Shown here in pieces: positions 8,800 through 17,311 of a stretch of DNA of 64,000 nucleotides (positions are counted from its first letter, which is position 1; every line of letters begins with the position of its first letter). Source of the stretch: JANQLU01 sp964434955 (GTDB taxonomy: Bacteria; Planctomycetota; Planctomycetia; Pirellulales; Pirellulaceae); the NCBI GenBank assembly GCA_964434955.1, contig CAYSXI010000002.1:1-64000 (forward strand), written 5' to 3'. The position numbers were made by a program, and so were the translations under genes. The notes beneath the pieces are model-generated. The model saw only the letters and a program-made list of their open reading frames with translations. It was not told the DNA's origin and ran no database searches.

Positions 8800-9882
8800 T
8801 TACTTGTCGCTCGATTGATCCGTTGCCGATTGATCGGCTGCTTCGGACTTGACCTGGTTCATGATCCATTTCATGGACGGAGGCCCGGCAGCATCTTTCG
8901 CCATGAGCGTCGGTTGAACGTAGCGGAGCGGTTTCTTGTGGCCAGATATCCGAAAGTTATCGCCCTTCTGAATGACCGGACGATATTCCACCATCGACCC
9001 GAATTGGTAGCTGCCCGCGGCCTGGCAAGGAATCCAGTGCCCCTTTCCATCGGCATCCGCAAGATAAAACTCCGGGTAAGTGTGTTCCGGAATCCAGACG
9101 GCGCGAGCGGGAATACCTCGCGCCCGACACAGGGCAATAAACAGTGACGACAATTCTTCGCAATCGCCATGCCCGGCTTCGATGGCCTCGAGGCAAGTAT
9201 GAATCTGAGTGTCAAACTTGTACTCAATTTTCTCGCGAACAAACTTGTAGATCGTTTCAACTTGCTCCCAAGCCGTCGCGTTTTCGGCCATCTCAATTTC
9301 CTTGGCCATTTTGACGATCTTGCGATTCGTACTTTCGATGTAAGGACTGGGGCGAAGGAACTTCCGCACATCAGCAGGAATCTTTTTTGCAAAGCTGTAA
9401 TGCTTAGTCTCTCCCGGCGCGACAATAATTCGCTTCTCAACTTCCACGTTGAAGAGGACCTTTGCCGTCTCACCTCCCCGCATGGAATTGATCTTGATTA
9501 CCATCTGCCGTACGCCTCGGCCAGGATTCTTGTAGGAAACCCGCCCGACGTTAGCTGTCTTTTCCACGGGAAGTATTTTGAGGGTTTGTTCAGGCCAATC
9601 GATCGGCACCGGCACCGTTGCCGTGATGCCCTTGACCGGCGCCGAAGCATCGATCTGCAGCCCGAACTGCCAGGTCTCTTTGCGAGCATGCGAAAACTTC
9701 AGCTCTTTCGTCGGGTTGTTGAGCGAAACAACCTGCCTGTTCTGTTCCTGGTCGTCTGCCTGTGACTTCTCAAGTTCACCCTGTGATTTTTCAAGGCCCT
9801 GCCCACCACAAACGGCAACCCATGAAATCATCACAACGAGACTGAGGGCAAAACAACCTGAGAACCTGAGGAGCTGTCGCAT
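8800..9882 (-). CDS. Transglutaminase-like cysteine protease-fold protein, catalytic triad present
   Basis: 360 residues with a signal peptide (FALSLVVMISWVAVCGG). The first half is a beta-rich domain (ASAPVKGITATVPVPIDWPE). Residues about 235-300 form the transglutaminase-like core. GHGDCEELSSLFIALCRA has the nucleophile Cys (codon 9160-9162), RGIPARAVW follows, and HTYPEFYL has the His. An aspartate lies in ADADGKGHWIPC. Known: this fold covers peptidases, transglutaminases and related acyl-transfer enzymes outside the cytoplasm. The start lies 4 bp after the end of the upstream paralogue, so the two are almost certainly one operon. Substrate unknown. A periplasmic protein-processing or cross-linking role is inference. 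Confidence 0.88.
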   Translation of the reverse strand: MRQLLRFSGCFALSLVVMISWVAVCGGQGLEKSQGELEKSQADDQEQNRQVVSLNNPTKELKFSHARKETWQFGLQIDASAPVKGITATVPVPIDWPEQTLKILPVEKTANVGRVSYKNPGRGVRQMVIKINSMRGGETAKVLFNVEVEKRIIVAPGETKHYSFAKKIPADVRKFLRPSPYIESTNRKIVKMAKEIEMAENATAWEQVETIYKFVREKIEYKFDTQIHTCLEAIEAGHGDCEELSSLFIALCRARGIPARAVWIPEHTYPEFYLADADGKGHWIPCQAAGSYQFGSMVEYRPVIQKGDNFRISGHKKPLRYVQPTLMAKDAAGPPSMKWIMNQVKSEAADQSATDQSSDK

Positions 9883-9886
9883 GATT

Positions 9887-10864
9887 CTACTTCTGAATAA
9901 GTTGTCGAATGAACTTGACCGTGGGTGGCGCTAAAGTCTTTGCGGTAACGTGTTCGTACACGTAGCGCTGGCGTTTTTCTTCTTCGGGGACTTTGATGTT
10001 GTCGCCCTTCTGCTGGATGATTCTTGGGTCGGACATGCTTCCAAAGTCTCGGTTGCCCGCGAGTTGGGCAGGAAACCAATGCCCTTTCTTTTCCTCGTCC
10101 TCGAGATAAAACTCGGCGTAGACATGACCTTCAACCCAAACGGTTCGCGCTGGAACTTTGTTGGCGCGACAAAAAGCAATGAAAAGGCTCACCATGTCTT
10201 CGGGCGGGCCCTTGAGGTGCCGCAAACAAGATTGGGCGCCTTCGGGTTTTTCGTTGATCTGTTTGATGTTTTCACGAACCCAGTCATAAAGGGCTTCCAC
10301 TTGCTTCCAGGGTTCGTCGATATCCTTGACGATTTCCTTGACTTGATTTCGCAGTTTCATCGAGCTGTGATTGATCTGTGGACTGCGATTCAAATGCGCT
10401 TTGATATTGCGGCTGGGTCGTTTGGGCTTAACAAACTTACTCGTGTCTTTGGGAGCTTCGATCTGGCTCACGGTAACTTCGAAGGTCACCGACATTTCTA
10501 CCTGTTCGCCCGGTTTGACATTCACAACGTTCGCCAGGATCTGCCGAACCCCATCATTCAAGACGCGGTATTTGACGCCAGTGACGTTGTCCGGAATTTT
10601 CTCTTCCACGACTTTGACCGATTGTTCCGGCCAATCCATTGGAACGGGAATGGTGATGTAAGCGCTTCGGACTGAACGATTGGCGGCCCGAATTCTCGCT
10701 CCGACTTTCCATTTCTGGGTTACCGGCTTCGTGAAGGATACGCCGGCGCTGTCATCCTGTGATTCGACATTAACATCTTGGGCAGCGAGCGGTTGAATAC
10801 AAATTGCACAACCGGCCAACGCAGCCAAGGCCGAAAGCCAAAAAGAAAGGCAGGATTTGATCAT
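9887..10864 (-). CDS. Transglutaminase-like paralogue lacking the catalytic cysteine
   Basis: 325 residues from the ATG at 10862-10864. It begins a signal peptide (MIKSCLSFWLSALAALAGCA, ending PLAAQ); a longer reading to 10945 only adds a charged extension. The architecture equals the downstream neighbour: beta-rich half (RSAYITIPVPMDWPEQSVKV), then the transglutaminase-like core. The core has VPARTVW, the His in HVYAEFYL and GHWFPAQLAG. Where the neighbour has GDCEELSSLF this protein has GPPEDMVSLF, so the nucleophile Cys is replaced by Pro (codon 10202-10204). The rest of the core is well kept, so it looks maintained, not decayed. Inferred: a non-catalytic partner, substrate receptor or regulator of the downstream enzyme. 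Confidence 0.85.
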   Translation of the reverse strand: MIKSCLSFWLSALAALAGCAICIQPLAAQDVNVESQDDSAGVSFTKPVTQKWKVGARIRAANRSVRSAYITIPVPMDWPEQSVKVVEEKIPDNVTGVKYRVLNDGVRQILANVVNVKPGEQVEMSVTFEVTVSQIEAPKDTSKFVKPKRPSRNIKAHLNRSPQINHSSMKLRNQVKEIVKDIDEPWKQVEALYDWVRENIKQINEKPEGAQSCLRHLKGPPEDMVSLFIAFCRANKVPARTVWVEGHVYAEFYLEDEEKKGHWFPAQLAGNRDFGSMSDPRIIQQKGDNIKVPEEEKRQRYVYEHVTAKTLAPPTVKFIRQLIQK

Positions 10865-11070
10865 GGGTCGATTCGCCTGAGATGGACGAACGTGTCTTGC
10901 ACGCACGCCAGACTTTGCATCCTGCACGGGTGACCGCGGATTCAACCGCGGAATCAGTTGAATCTAATTTTACCTCAGGCTAGGCGCAATCGGAGGGAAT
11001 TCGCAATCAAAGTAAAATTTCCAACGATTCCCAAGTCGAGGGCATTCACAGAGTGGACCCACGAGCAGCT

Positions 11071-11110
11071 CAGCCTGGTAGATCGCAGCCCAGCCTGGTA
11101 GATCGCCGCT
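11071..11110. repeat. 20-bp tandem duplication in intergenic DNA
   Basis: Copies at 11071-11090 and 11091-11110 share cagcctggtagatcgc and diverge at their last four bases (agcc versus cgct). The unit is close in size to the 18-bp repeats seen in coding sequence elsewhere in the window. Confidence 0.85.
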
Positions 11111-11152
11111 CGATGATGAAAAAACGCCACAACCAAATGGGAATCGCGCATG

Positions 11153-11187
11153 AAAAAACGCGAGGCAGGACCTGGCGCCTCGCGTTT
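11153..11187 (-). terminator. Intrinsic terminator of the small lipoprotein gene
   Basis: On the minus strand an 8-bp GC-rich stem (cgcgaggc/gcctcgcg) with a 10-nt loop is followed by six T residues. It begins about 60 bp downstream of the stop at 11247. Confidence 0.85.
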
Positions 11188-11246
11188 CGTGCAACCGAGA
11201 AGGTATGAACGCTTGGTTCGGAAAGCGGTCAACCTGCAAACTACTT

Positions 11247-11504
11247 TTAATTTTGTCCCGGACCCGGGTTTCCTCCGGGCGGTACGATGCCATAAGGATC
11301 GTTAACGGTCCCGGTCGGCGCGTTACCGACGTTCGCCGGCGGTGCACAACCATTCGGTCCGCAATTATTGAAAAAGGCTGGTTGAGACGACGGACAGGTG
11401 TCACAGTCTCCCCCACGAAGCCAACGACGGATGGGGCCATCGGCACATCCCGTCAGCGAAGGAATCAAAACGATTCCGACAATCAAAACAACTATTCGTT
11501 TCAT
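11247..11504 (-). CDS. Small secreted lipoprotein, Cys/Pro/Gly-rich
   Basis: 85 residues. Start chosen at the ATG at 11502-11504, because GGAGG lies about 8 nt upstream and the protein then begins MKRIVVLIVGIVLIPSLTGC, a textbook lipoprotein signal with lipobox LTGC. The mature part has CDTCPSS and CGPNGCAPP cysteine clusters, then a Gly/Pro/Asn tail (PPGGNPGPGQN). No family recognised. The gene is divergent from the alpha/beta hydrolase at 11824, which also has a cysteine-rich segment. A shared envelope setting is possible but only inferred. Confidence 0.75.
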   Translation of the reverse strand: MKRIVVLIVGIVLIPSLTGCADGPIRRWLRGGDCDTCPSSQPAFFNNCGPNGCAPPANVGNAPTGTVNDPYGIVPPGGNPGPGQN

Positions 11505-11823
11505 CACAATTAAACCTCCAGTGCGTGCGATGTTTTTGCTTTCCGTCAAAGGGACGATTTCCCTTACAGGGAGTTGGGCCAGAAAAAGCTACCTCCGCGT
11601 TAGAGGCCGGCAAGTCAACGCGTTTATTTTTTTCAACAACCGTTGCATTTGGTAAACAGTCGAATTGGTTTTGACGGATTTTCAGTTACCGGGGTATGAG
11701 ACCTCTATCTGAGTGCCCTGATTGCTGCAATTTTTGATTCGCTCGGACGATGAAGTTAGCAGGCCCAAATGGCAGGACAGGTACGGGCCGGTTTCGTCGC
11801 GCAAGGGAATGGTTCAAAACACA
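11505..11823. other. Divergent promoter region, lipoprotein and hydrolase genes
   Basis: 319 bp between divergent genes with no supported ORF. A clear Shine-Dalgarno for the minus-strand gene lies at the left end. No promoter elements were assigned with confidence. Confidence 0.55.
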
Positions 11824-12888
11824 ATGATTCGGTTTTTGCTCAAAAAACGAACTGCTGTTTTGATCGTTATGATCGGAATGATCATCACCACAAATGGCGA
11901 GGCCCAATTGATCAAGCTTCGGCGGAAGAAACCGGAACAAGCTCCAGTTCCCAACTTCCCGGTTCGCGAACAAGACGAAGTCTGGGTCGTCTCCACGCGC
12001 TCCATTCGGCCCTCTGCTTTCCAAACGACCGACTTAACAGTCAAGCTACGGAAAGACAACCAATGGGTCGAAAGCGACATCAAGGCACTTATCAAAGCGC
12101 ATCAAGCGGATAAGAAACGAGCCATCATTTACGCTCACGGCAATCGCCAGAATGCCAGTTGGGCCGAGTACCGGGGCCTCCAGGGTTACTGCCTTTTGTT
12201 GAGTGAATCGACTTGCGGTCCGGTTCGCTACGTGATCTGGGATTGGCCGAGCCAGGATTGTGGTCAACCTGTTCGGGCTTACGTTCCTACCGTCAATCGG
12301 GCGGCGGAAGAGGGCTTCGCAATGGCCTGGTTCCTGAATCAGCTTCAAAGTCCGGAACGAACGAGCCTCTTTGGGTACAGTCTGGGTACCCAAGTCATCG
12401 TGTCGGCTCTTCAACTCTTGCCCTCGGAATTCGGCAACCAATCTCAATTCCGAACCGGAATCCTGGCCCCGGTAACCGCATGCCGCTGGCCGATCTCGAC
12501 GGAGCAAATGAAAACGGTTTACGCCGGGATCGAATCGCTCCACATCCTTTATAGCAGCCAGGATTACGCCGTCCGTGCGTATCGAACCGGTTGTGGTTGG
12601 AACAAAAATGGAGGCAATGTCGGAATCGAACGCCTCGCCGAAGTCGATTGCGAGAACAAGATCTGCAAAATGGATGTTTCCGCGGTCGTCGGCAACAGCC
12701 ACGGAATTCAGGAATATTTCTCATGCAAGCAAGCGGCACAGCGGATGATCTGCTTCCTGGCCGACTGTGATTGCCCGTGCGTGGACTGCGAATGTCCCCT
12801 TTGTCGACCTTGTCGAAGCCGGCAAACGACACCAATGTCGACGCTACGTCCGACGTACGAAGGTTGTTGTCGCGGAAACTCGCGTTAA
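11824..12888 (+). CDS. Alpha/beta hydrolase-fold protein with Cys-rich C-terminal tail
   Basis: 354 residues from the ATG at 11824, which starts a signal peptide (MIRFLLKKRTAVLIVMIGMI, cleavage near GEAQ). The hydrolase core shows IIYAHGNRQNASWAEY (oxyanion-side HGN), YVIWDWPSQ, and the nucleophile elbow LFGYSLGTQVIVSALQ with the G-x-S-x-G serine. A candidate acid lies in SLHILYSSQDYAVRAY and a candidate His in GNSHGIQEYF. The last 35 residues hold DCDCPCVDCECPLCRPC (12763-12813), seven cysteines in 17 residues. Known: the fold covers esterases, lipases and thioesterases. Substrate unknown. The tail could bind metal or form disulfides. Confidence 0.8.
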   Translation: MIRFLLKKRTAVLIVMIGMIITTNGEAQLIKLRRKKPEQAPVPNFPVREQDEVWVVSTRSIRPSAFQTTDLTVKLRKDNQWVESDIKALIKAHQADKKRAIIYAHGNRQNASWAEYRGLQGYCLLLSESTCGPVRYVIWDWPSQDCGQPVRAYVPTVNRAAEEGFAMAWFLNQLQSPERTSLFGYSLGTQVIVSALQLLPSEFGNQSQFRTGILAPVTACRWPISTEQMKTVYAGIESLHILYSSQDYAVRAYRTGCGWNKNGGNVGIERLAEVDCENKICKMDVSAVVGNSHGIQEYFSCKQAAQRMICFLADCDCPCVDCECPLCRPCRSRQTTPMSTLRPTYEGCCRGNSR

Positions 12889-13464
12889 CCCCCAAGGCGA
12901 CGGCAGCGTTTTCTTATCGCGGTCGAAAAGCCACGGGCCCGTCAGAACCGGGCACGTCGATCCGTTGGAAGCTTTGTGATTTCCCCTTTGGTATCCCGCT
13001 GAATTGATTCAGCCTCTCCGCCTCAGGAATTTTTTGCAACAAAATTGAAATAATCCGTGAACCTTGCCGAAGAAAGAGTGTCTTAAACGCAAACCGTCTC
13101 GGAAATCCGACTTGAAGGTCGCGAATTCCGGTGACGAACCAAGGGCCGCTGGCAGTTCCCTGTTGGTGGAAAAAAGATTGCAGGATCCGGAACAATAAGT
13201 TTGCTTTTGGCAGACGATGTTCGTATCCTTTTACATCTGATATTGGGTTGCCTGAACGGAAATTCAGGCATCCTGACTTTCGAAGAAGATTTGCAGGTTC
13301 ATTCCCTGGGACTTCGGCGAAAGTCAAACGAGCTCGTCGCTCAAAAAATGGGAATAAATTTTTAGGTTCTCAGCTCTACAAAACAGATCCAAAGTCCTGG
13401 GCATCCGAAAGGCGGCCAGTCTTCTGGGTCTTTTCAAGAGCAATGTGCCAAGTGCACAGGAGGC
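12889..13464. other. Non-coding or unresolved stretch
   Basis: 576 bp after the hydrolase gene. The frames that stay open here look like shadows and none has a supporting start and family match. I see no RNA gene or clear terminator. Confidence 0.4.
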
Positions 13465-13860
13465 ATGAAATGCAAAACATCAATTTCAAAAACGCGAAAA
13501 AAGCCGGTCGAAATCTGGTTGATGGCCTGTTTGCCATTTGCGCGAAATTGGATTTGCATCGCATTCCTGGTGCCTTGCGCCTCTATTTACGCGGATGGTC
13601 GTATCCGGCCAGCGCAGCGATCGGCATGCCCGGTTGCGCCAACGTGTCTCTATATTCCGGGACGGTTGGAATGCGCGGTTCGGAGCCTTGCGAGAAACGT
13701 TCGGACGAACGCTTGCAGGGTCTCGCTCGACTCGAGTCGGGCTCAAACGGCCAGGATCAAGACTTTGGCAGATGCCAGAGTGGTCGCGACGGTTGGCNNN
13801 NNNNNNNATGCAGTCGAATTCGACGCAAACGACCGAGACGACCGGCCGGACAGCCATTAG
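13465..13860 (+). CDS. Possible small secreted protein, interrupted by an assembly gap
   Basis: The frame starting at the ATG at 13465 gives a basic N-terminus (MKCKTSISKTRKK) and a hydrophobic stretch (WICIAFLVPCASIYA) that could be a signal peptide. A Cys/Arg-rich region and ARIKTLADARVVATVG lead into ten N at 13798-13807; beyond it the frame would end at 13860. A strong AGGAGG lies at 13458-13463. That is only 1 nt from this ATG but 6 nt from another ATG at 13470, which is in a different frame (MQNINFKNAKKAGRNLV). The true frame is therefore unresolved, and the gap length may be a placeholder. No family recognised. Confidence 0.35.
   Translation: MKCKTSISKTRKKPVEIWLMACLPFARNWICIAFLVPCASIYADGRIRPAQRSACPVAPTCLYIPGRLECAVRSLARNVRTNACRVSLDSSRAQTARIKTLADARVVATVGXXXXAVEFDANDRDDRPDSH
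13798..13807. other. Assembly gap (10 N)
   Basis: Ten unknown bases. A run of exactly ten is commonly a placeholder, so true gap size is unknown and any reading frame across it is unreliable. Confidence 0.99.
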
Positions 13861-14129
13861 CTGTCAACGGTTGGTCAACGTGGCCGTGCCCAGCGTCGGA
13901 ACAGGTCTGAGTTAGCTCTCACTCAAAGCTTACTTCAGAAAAACCTTCTCCGACGTGCTCAAGGCGACTCGGCTTTGGCGTCATCGGCAATCTCGTAATC
14001 TGATTTTGCCCGACCCAAAATTCCGGCTCCAACCTTGATTCGGCTGTTTCCGTTGCCAGGAACTCCGTACGCATCGCTCGGCAAATTCAATTTTCCGCAA
14101 ACAAAAATCAAATCATAAAGAAGAGAACC

Positions 14130-14705
14130 ATGAACGCTTTGAACACCCAAATCCGAGAAATCAGCAAGACGGCAAGTCTGGTGGTTCGCGCTCAGGAAGG
14201 TGACCGGAGCGCGTTCGGCGAACTATTCGAAATGTACCGAGATTCCGTCTTGGCGATCGCCATGCGACGATTGGGCGACTACGCAGAGGCTCAAGAACTG
14301 AGCCAGGACGTTTTCGTTCAGGCGATCGAAAAGATCGATCAACTGCGGCAGCCAGAATGCTTCGGCGGATGGTTGCGATCGATCACCGTTCGAATGGCGA
14401 TCAACCGGGCGATCCGGCGAGCACCAAGCGTTTCAGCGGAACCTGAAATTCTTGAAGCCACGCTTGCTTCAAGCCAGACGCCGCTGGACAGCGCGTTGGA
14501 CGTTGAACGAGTTGAACAACTTCAGGTCGGTCTGGAGCGCCTTGGCGATATGGACCGAGAAACACTGGACGCGTTTTACGTTCAGGGGCAGTCGCTGATC
14601 GAAATGGCAGAACGATTTGACGCACCAATTGGTACGATCAAGCGTCGACTGCACGTTGCTCGAAAGCGACTTGCCAAGCAGGTTGAACACCTTGAAGTGG
14701 CTTAA
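14130..14705 (+). CDS. ECF-family RNA polymerase sigma factor
   Basis: 191 residues. Region 2 is at about residues 25-95: DRSAFGELFEMYRDSVLAIA, GDYAEAQELSQDVFVQA with the conserved DA.(D/E)L.Q-type core, then CFGGWLRSITVRMAINRAIR. Region 4 is at about 130-190: LGDMDRETLDAFYVQGQSLIEMAE, then APIGTIKRRLHVARKRL, the -35-binding helix-turn-helix. Known: ECF factors redirect RNA polymerase to stress or envelope genes. No anti-sigma gene follows; the gene ends at an intrinsic terminator. Control may be through an unlinked partner. Confidence 0.93.
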   Translation: MNALNTQIREISKTASLVVRAQEGDRSAFGELFEMYRDSVLAIAMRRLGDYAEAQELSQDVFVQAIEKIDQLRQPECFGGWLRSITVRMAINRAIRRAPSVSAEPEILEATLASSQTPLDSALDVERVEQLQVGLERLGDMDRETLDAFYVQGQSLIEMAERFDAPIGTIKRRLHVARKRLAKQVEHLEVA

Positions 14706-14732
14706 TCGTTAGCCACAAATGTCAATCAATCG

Positions 14733-14761
14733 CGCACGCCTCGAATGGGGCGTGCGTTTTT
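14733..14761 (+). terminator. Intrinsic terminator after the sigma factor gene
   Basis: 8-bp stem cgcacgcc/ggcgtgcg with an 8-nt loop, then five T residues, 28 bp after the stop codon. Confidence 0.9.
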
Positions 14762-14787
14762 CATGCGCAATCCCGCGTACAAATGGG

Positions 14788-17145
14788 CTATCGCTGATCG
14801 GGAAGCTGTTGTTGCCCCGTTTCATCCGCCATCTTTTGGTAAAAGGGATCAACCCAGAAACCACGATTATCGATCTCCATCGTGCCCAAGTCACGGAAAA
14901 GATTCAAACGGGTCGTTTCATAGTCCAACCAGACTTCGATGAGTTCATCCTGGGCGCGATTGATCGTGCGCAACGCATTGTTGAGGGCCAAACCACGTTG
15001 GGCTGCTGCGGATTTCGATTCGGCCAGATCCAGCTCCCGAGCCGAATACTGCACCCGCCGTCGGCGTTGAATCATGGTTCGCTTCAGTTGCTTCAGCGTT
15101 CGAATGGCCTGCCGCACCTCAAGCTTGATATTGTCTTCGGCCCCGATGTATCCACGGCGAGCCTGATCGTAGGCGATTTGGGCCGCCCGGTAGTTATTGC
15201 GTTGCGCAACACGGTCCAATGGTGTGTCGAACCGTACCCCGAACCCATAAGTGCTTTCATTCGCACGAAAATCGAAAGGCTTGTTACTCGAAAACAGCGG
15301 TCGTGTTGAGATCGTGGCATCGCCAACAATGTCCACGTTCGCCTCGAGTTGATTCGCGGTAATCTCCAAATTTCGACGGGCGTCGGTAACTTGTCCACGC
15401 CGGTTCATCAGGTCCAGCCGATTTTCGATTGCCAGCTGAGCCCCGCGCTCCATATCAATCTCAAAGGGCTGAACGGGAATCAACTCGACCCGCGTGATAA
15501 TCTGAATCACGCTGAGCCGGCGTAGAAAGACAAGCAACTGAAGTCGAATCCGATTCGCGACCGAGTCGCCTTTGTCATCCAGCACTCGTGCCTTGGCAAA
15601 ATCATCAATGGCGTCGATCCCACGACTCAATTTTTCCAGCTCCGCTTTGACGTTTTGGAATCGCTGTTTCTCTTCCATGAAGATTCGGTCTAGCTGCTTA
15701 ACTTCTTCGGGCTGCAAGTCCTTGCGTTGCTCGGGCAATGCACTCTCCAATCGACGGACGTCCGAGCCGACAAGCTCAATGGCTTTCGCGACTTCGCGAG
15801 GCAACCCGCGAAACTCTTCTGCAAGGCTGCGAAGATCGGTCGATTCATTCCGTAACTTGGCCGCCAGGTTTCGCAACTTTTGCTCCAGTTGAATGAGCGA
15901 GGGATCGACAAATTCAAATGGTTTGAGAAGCGAGTCATCGAGGTTCACTTCCATATCTGGTGGAAGTCCAATCTGGACTTTGTATTGGTCACGGTTATCT
16001 TCAAAGACCCTTTGGTCGGCGAAAAGATCTCCCATCGTGTCAGCGAGCGTGCTTTCAAGCCGTGCAATATCGAGCGGATCGGCTTTTGCCGCTTTCAAGT
16101 CCGCGATCAAATATTCCAGGGTTCGCGCGATATATTGCCGGTTACGAAGTTGCTGAAGTCGGAGGAGAACCGGAAAGAACCCGACACTTGGCGCACCACT
16201 GCCTCCCAGAAACTCGAATCCGCGAAGGAATCGTTGAAGCCCCGCAACCTGGCCGCCGGTGATGGTGCTAACGAAAAATTGTTTTCGAAATCGAGCAAAT
16301 CCACGAACGGAATACAGGACGTTTCGTTCGGATTGCGTCAAGTCTTCCAGAACGATCTTTCGGCCGCCATTTTGCATCAAAGGTTGAACCAGTGAAAACG
16401 CGATCCCGGTCGCGCTGGTCGTGCTATTTGGGCCGGCCGCCAACCAGATTGTGTTGTTGACCAATTCTCCAATCATTTGTGCGCCGGTGGGAAACAACCG
16501 GCTGAATCCAATCACCGTATCGCCAAGTTCAAAGTTGCTCGCGCCATTGGGGCCATTCCGATAGCCGAGCTGCGACCCCGGGTTTAGTCCATCAATTCCC
16601 AATGGACGCACCTGGAATCGATAACGTTCAAATGAAAGAGCCAAAGCCGACAGATAGAGGTTTTCCAACTGCTGTTGATACTCGCGACTGTGCACCAGCG
16701 AAAGTTCGACGGCTTCCGCGAGCGATAGTTTCTCAATCTTTGGATTGTCCAAGTTTCCAACTTCAAACCCTTGTTCCGGATTCTCATTTGGAAGATTGAA
16801 GTAAGCCCTCCAAGCGGAACTTTCAAGACTGTCCAACTTGGCAAGTGATTGCCAGAGTTTTGCCCCTCGCATCCCCGAAGGATTGAACATGATCTCGTCC
16901 GCAACGGTATCGCCGGGGGGCAGGGGAGGGCAGTCTGGATCCTGTTCATTAAAGAAACGGCTCGTGGCATCGGGTTGGATCGACGTGTCGGGCAAATGCC
17001 ACCGTTGATCGGTCACTTTCTCCGCCAAAATTTCTTCGACTTGCCGATCCGCTTGTTCCCTGTAAATGGCGCGCGAGCAACCGCAAACCACCAGATAAGT
17101 GGTCAATAGCAGGAAACCCCATTTCACTTTCGCAATGTGTTTCAC
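14788..17145 (-). CDS. TolC-family outer-membrane efflux protein-like lipoprotein
   Basis: 785 residues. The N-terminus is a lipoprotein signal (VKWGFLLLTTYLVVCGC). The body is mostly long helices typical of TolC-type proteins. LSLAEAVELSLVHSREYQQQ matches the start of each TolC repeat, and FEIDMERGAQLAIENRLDLM with MNRRGQVTDARRNLEITAN matches the second repeat. DFRANESTYGFGVRFDTPLD, then RNNYRAAQIAYDQARRGYI and ALNNALRTINRAQDELIEVW follow. At 785 residues it is far longer than usual (about 450). The extra part is an inserted helical region around 380-540 (LRNESTDLRSLAEEFRG, then FMEEKQRFQNVKAELEKL). Known role: outer-membrane channel of tripartite exporters. No membrane-fusion or pump gene is adjacent. 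Confidence 0.85.
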   Translation of the reverse strand: MKHIAKVKWGFLLLTTYLVVCGCSRAIYREQADRQVEEILAEKVTDQRWHLPDTSIQPDATSRFFNEQDPDCPPLPPGDTVADEIMFNPSGMRGAKLWQSLAKLDSLESSAWRAYFNLPNENPEQGFEVGNLDNPKIEKLSLAEAVELSLVHSREYQQQLENLYLSALALSFERYRFQVRPLGIDGLNPGSQLGYRNGPNGASNFELGDTVIGFSRLFPTGAQMIGELVNNTIWLAAGPNSTTSATGIAFSLVQPLMQNGGRKIVLEDLTQSERNVLYSVRGFARFRKQFFVSTITGGQVAGLQRFLRGFEFLGGSGAPSVGFFPVLLRLQQLRNRQYIARTLEYLIADLKAAKADPLDIARLESTLADTMGDLFADQRVFEDNRDQYKVQIGLPPDMEVNLDDSLLKPFEFVDPSLIQLEQKLRNLAAKLRNESTDLRSLAEEFRGLPREVAKAIELVGSDVRRLESALPEQRKDLQPEEVKQLDRIFMEEKQRFQNVKAELEKLSRGIDAIDDFAKARVLDDKGDSVANRIRLQLLVFLRRLSVIQIITRVELIPVQPFEIDMERGAQLAIENRLDLMNRRGQVTDARRNLEITANQLEANVDIVGDATISTRPLFSSNKPFDFRANESTYGFGVRFDTPLDRVAQRNNYRAAQIAYDQARRGYIGAEDNIKLEVRQAIRTLKQLKRTMIQRRRRVQYSARELDLAESKSAAAQRGLALNNALRTINRAQDELIEVWLDYETTRLNLFRDLGTMEIDNRGFWVDPFYQKMADETGQQQLPDQR

Positions 17146-17311
17146 TCTTTGAATTCCGCGACAAGAAATGACGCGGGATACTAGCAGACGCTCAACTGAA
17201 AGCGTAGATCGGATGCTAACTTGCTAGCTCTGAAGACGAAGCAACTACACGAATACGGATCGCTACCCCGATCTAGGGGAAGGCCTCCCCGTGGGACGCG
17301 AGTCGCCGGAA

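Larger units (their letters stand above)
10865..11246. other. Intergenic region holding a 20-bp direct repeat and a terminator
   Basis: 382 bp between two minus-strand genes with no supported ORF. It contains the direct repeat at 11071-11110 and the intrinsic terminator at 11153-11187. The remainder up to 10864 should hold the promoter of the transglutaminase operon. Confidence 0.6.

Noticed and set aside
12914..13327. 137-residue minus-strand ORF
   Set aside because: No Shine-Dalgarno, signal or family match, and composition looks like a random open frame in non-coding DNA.
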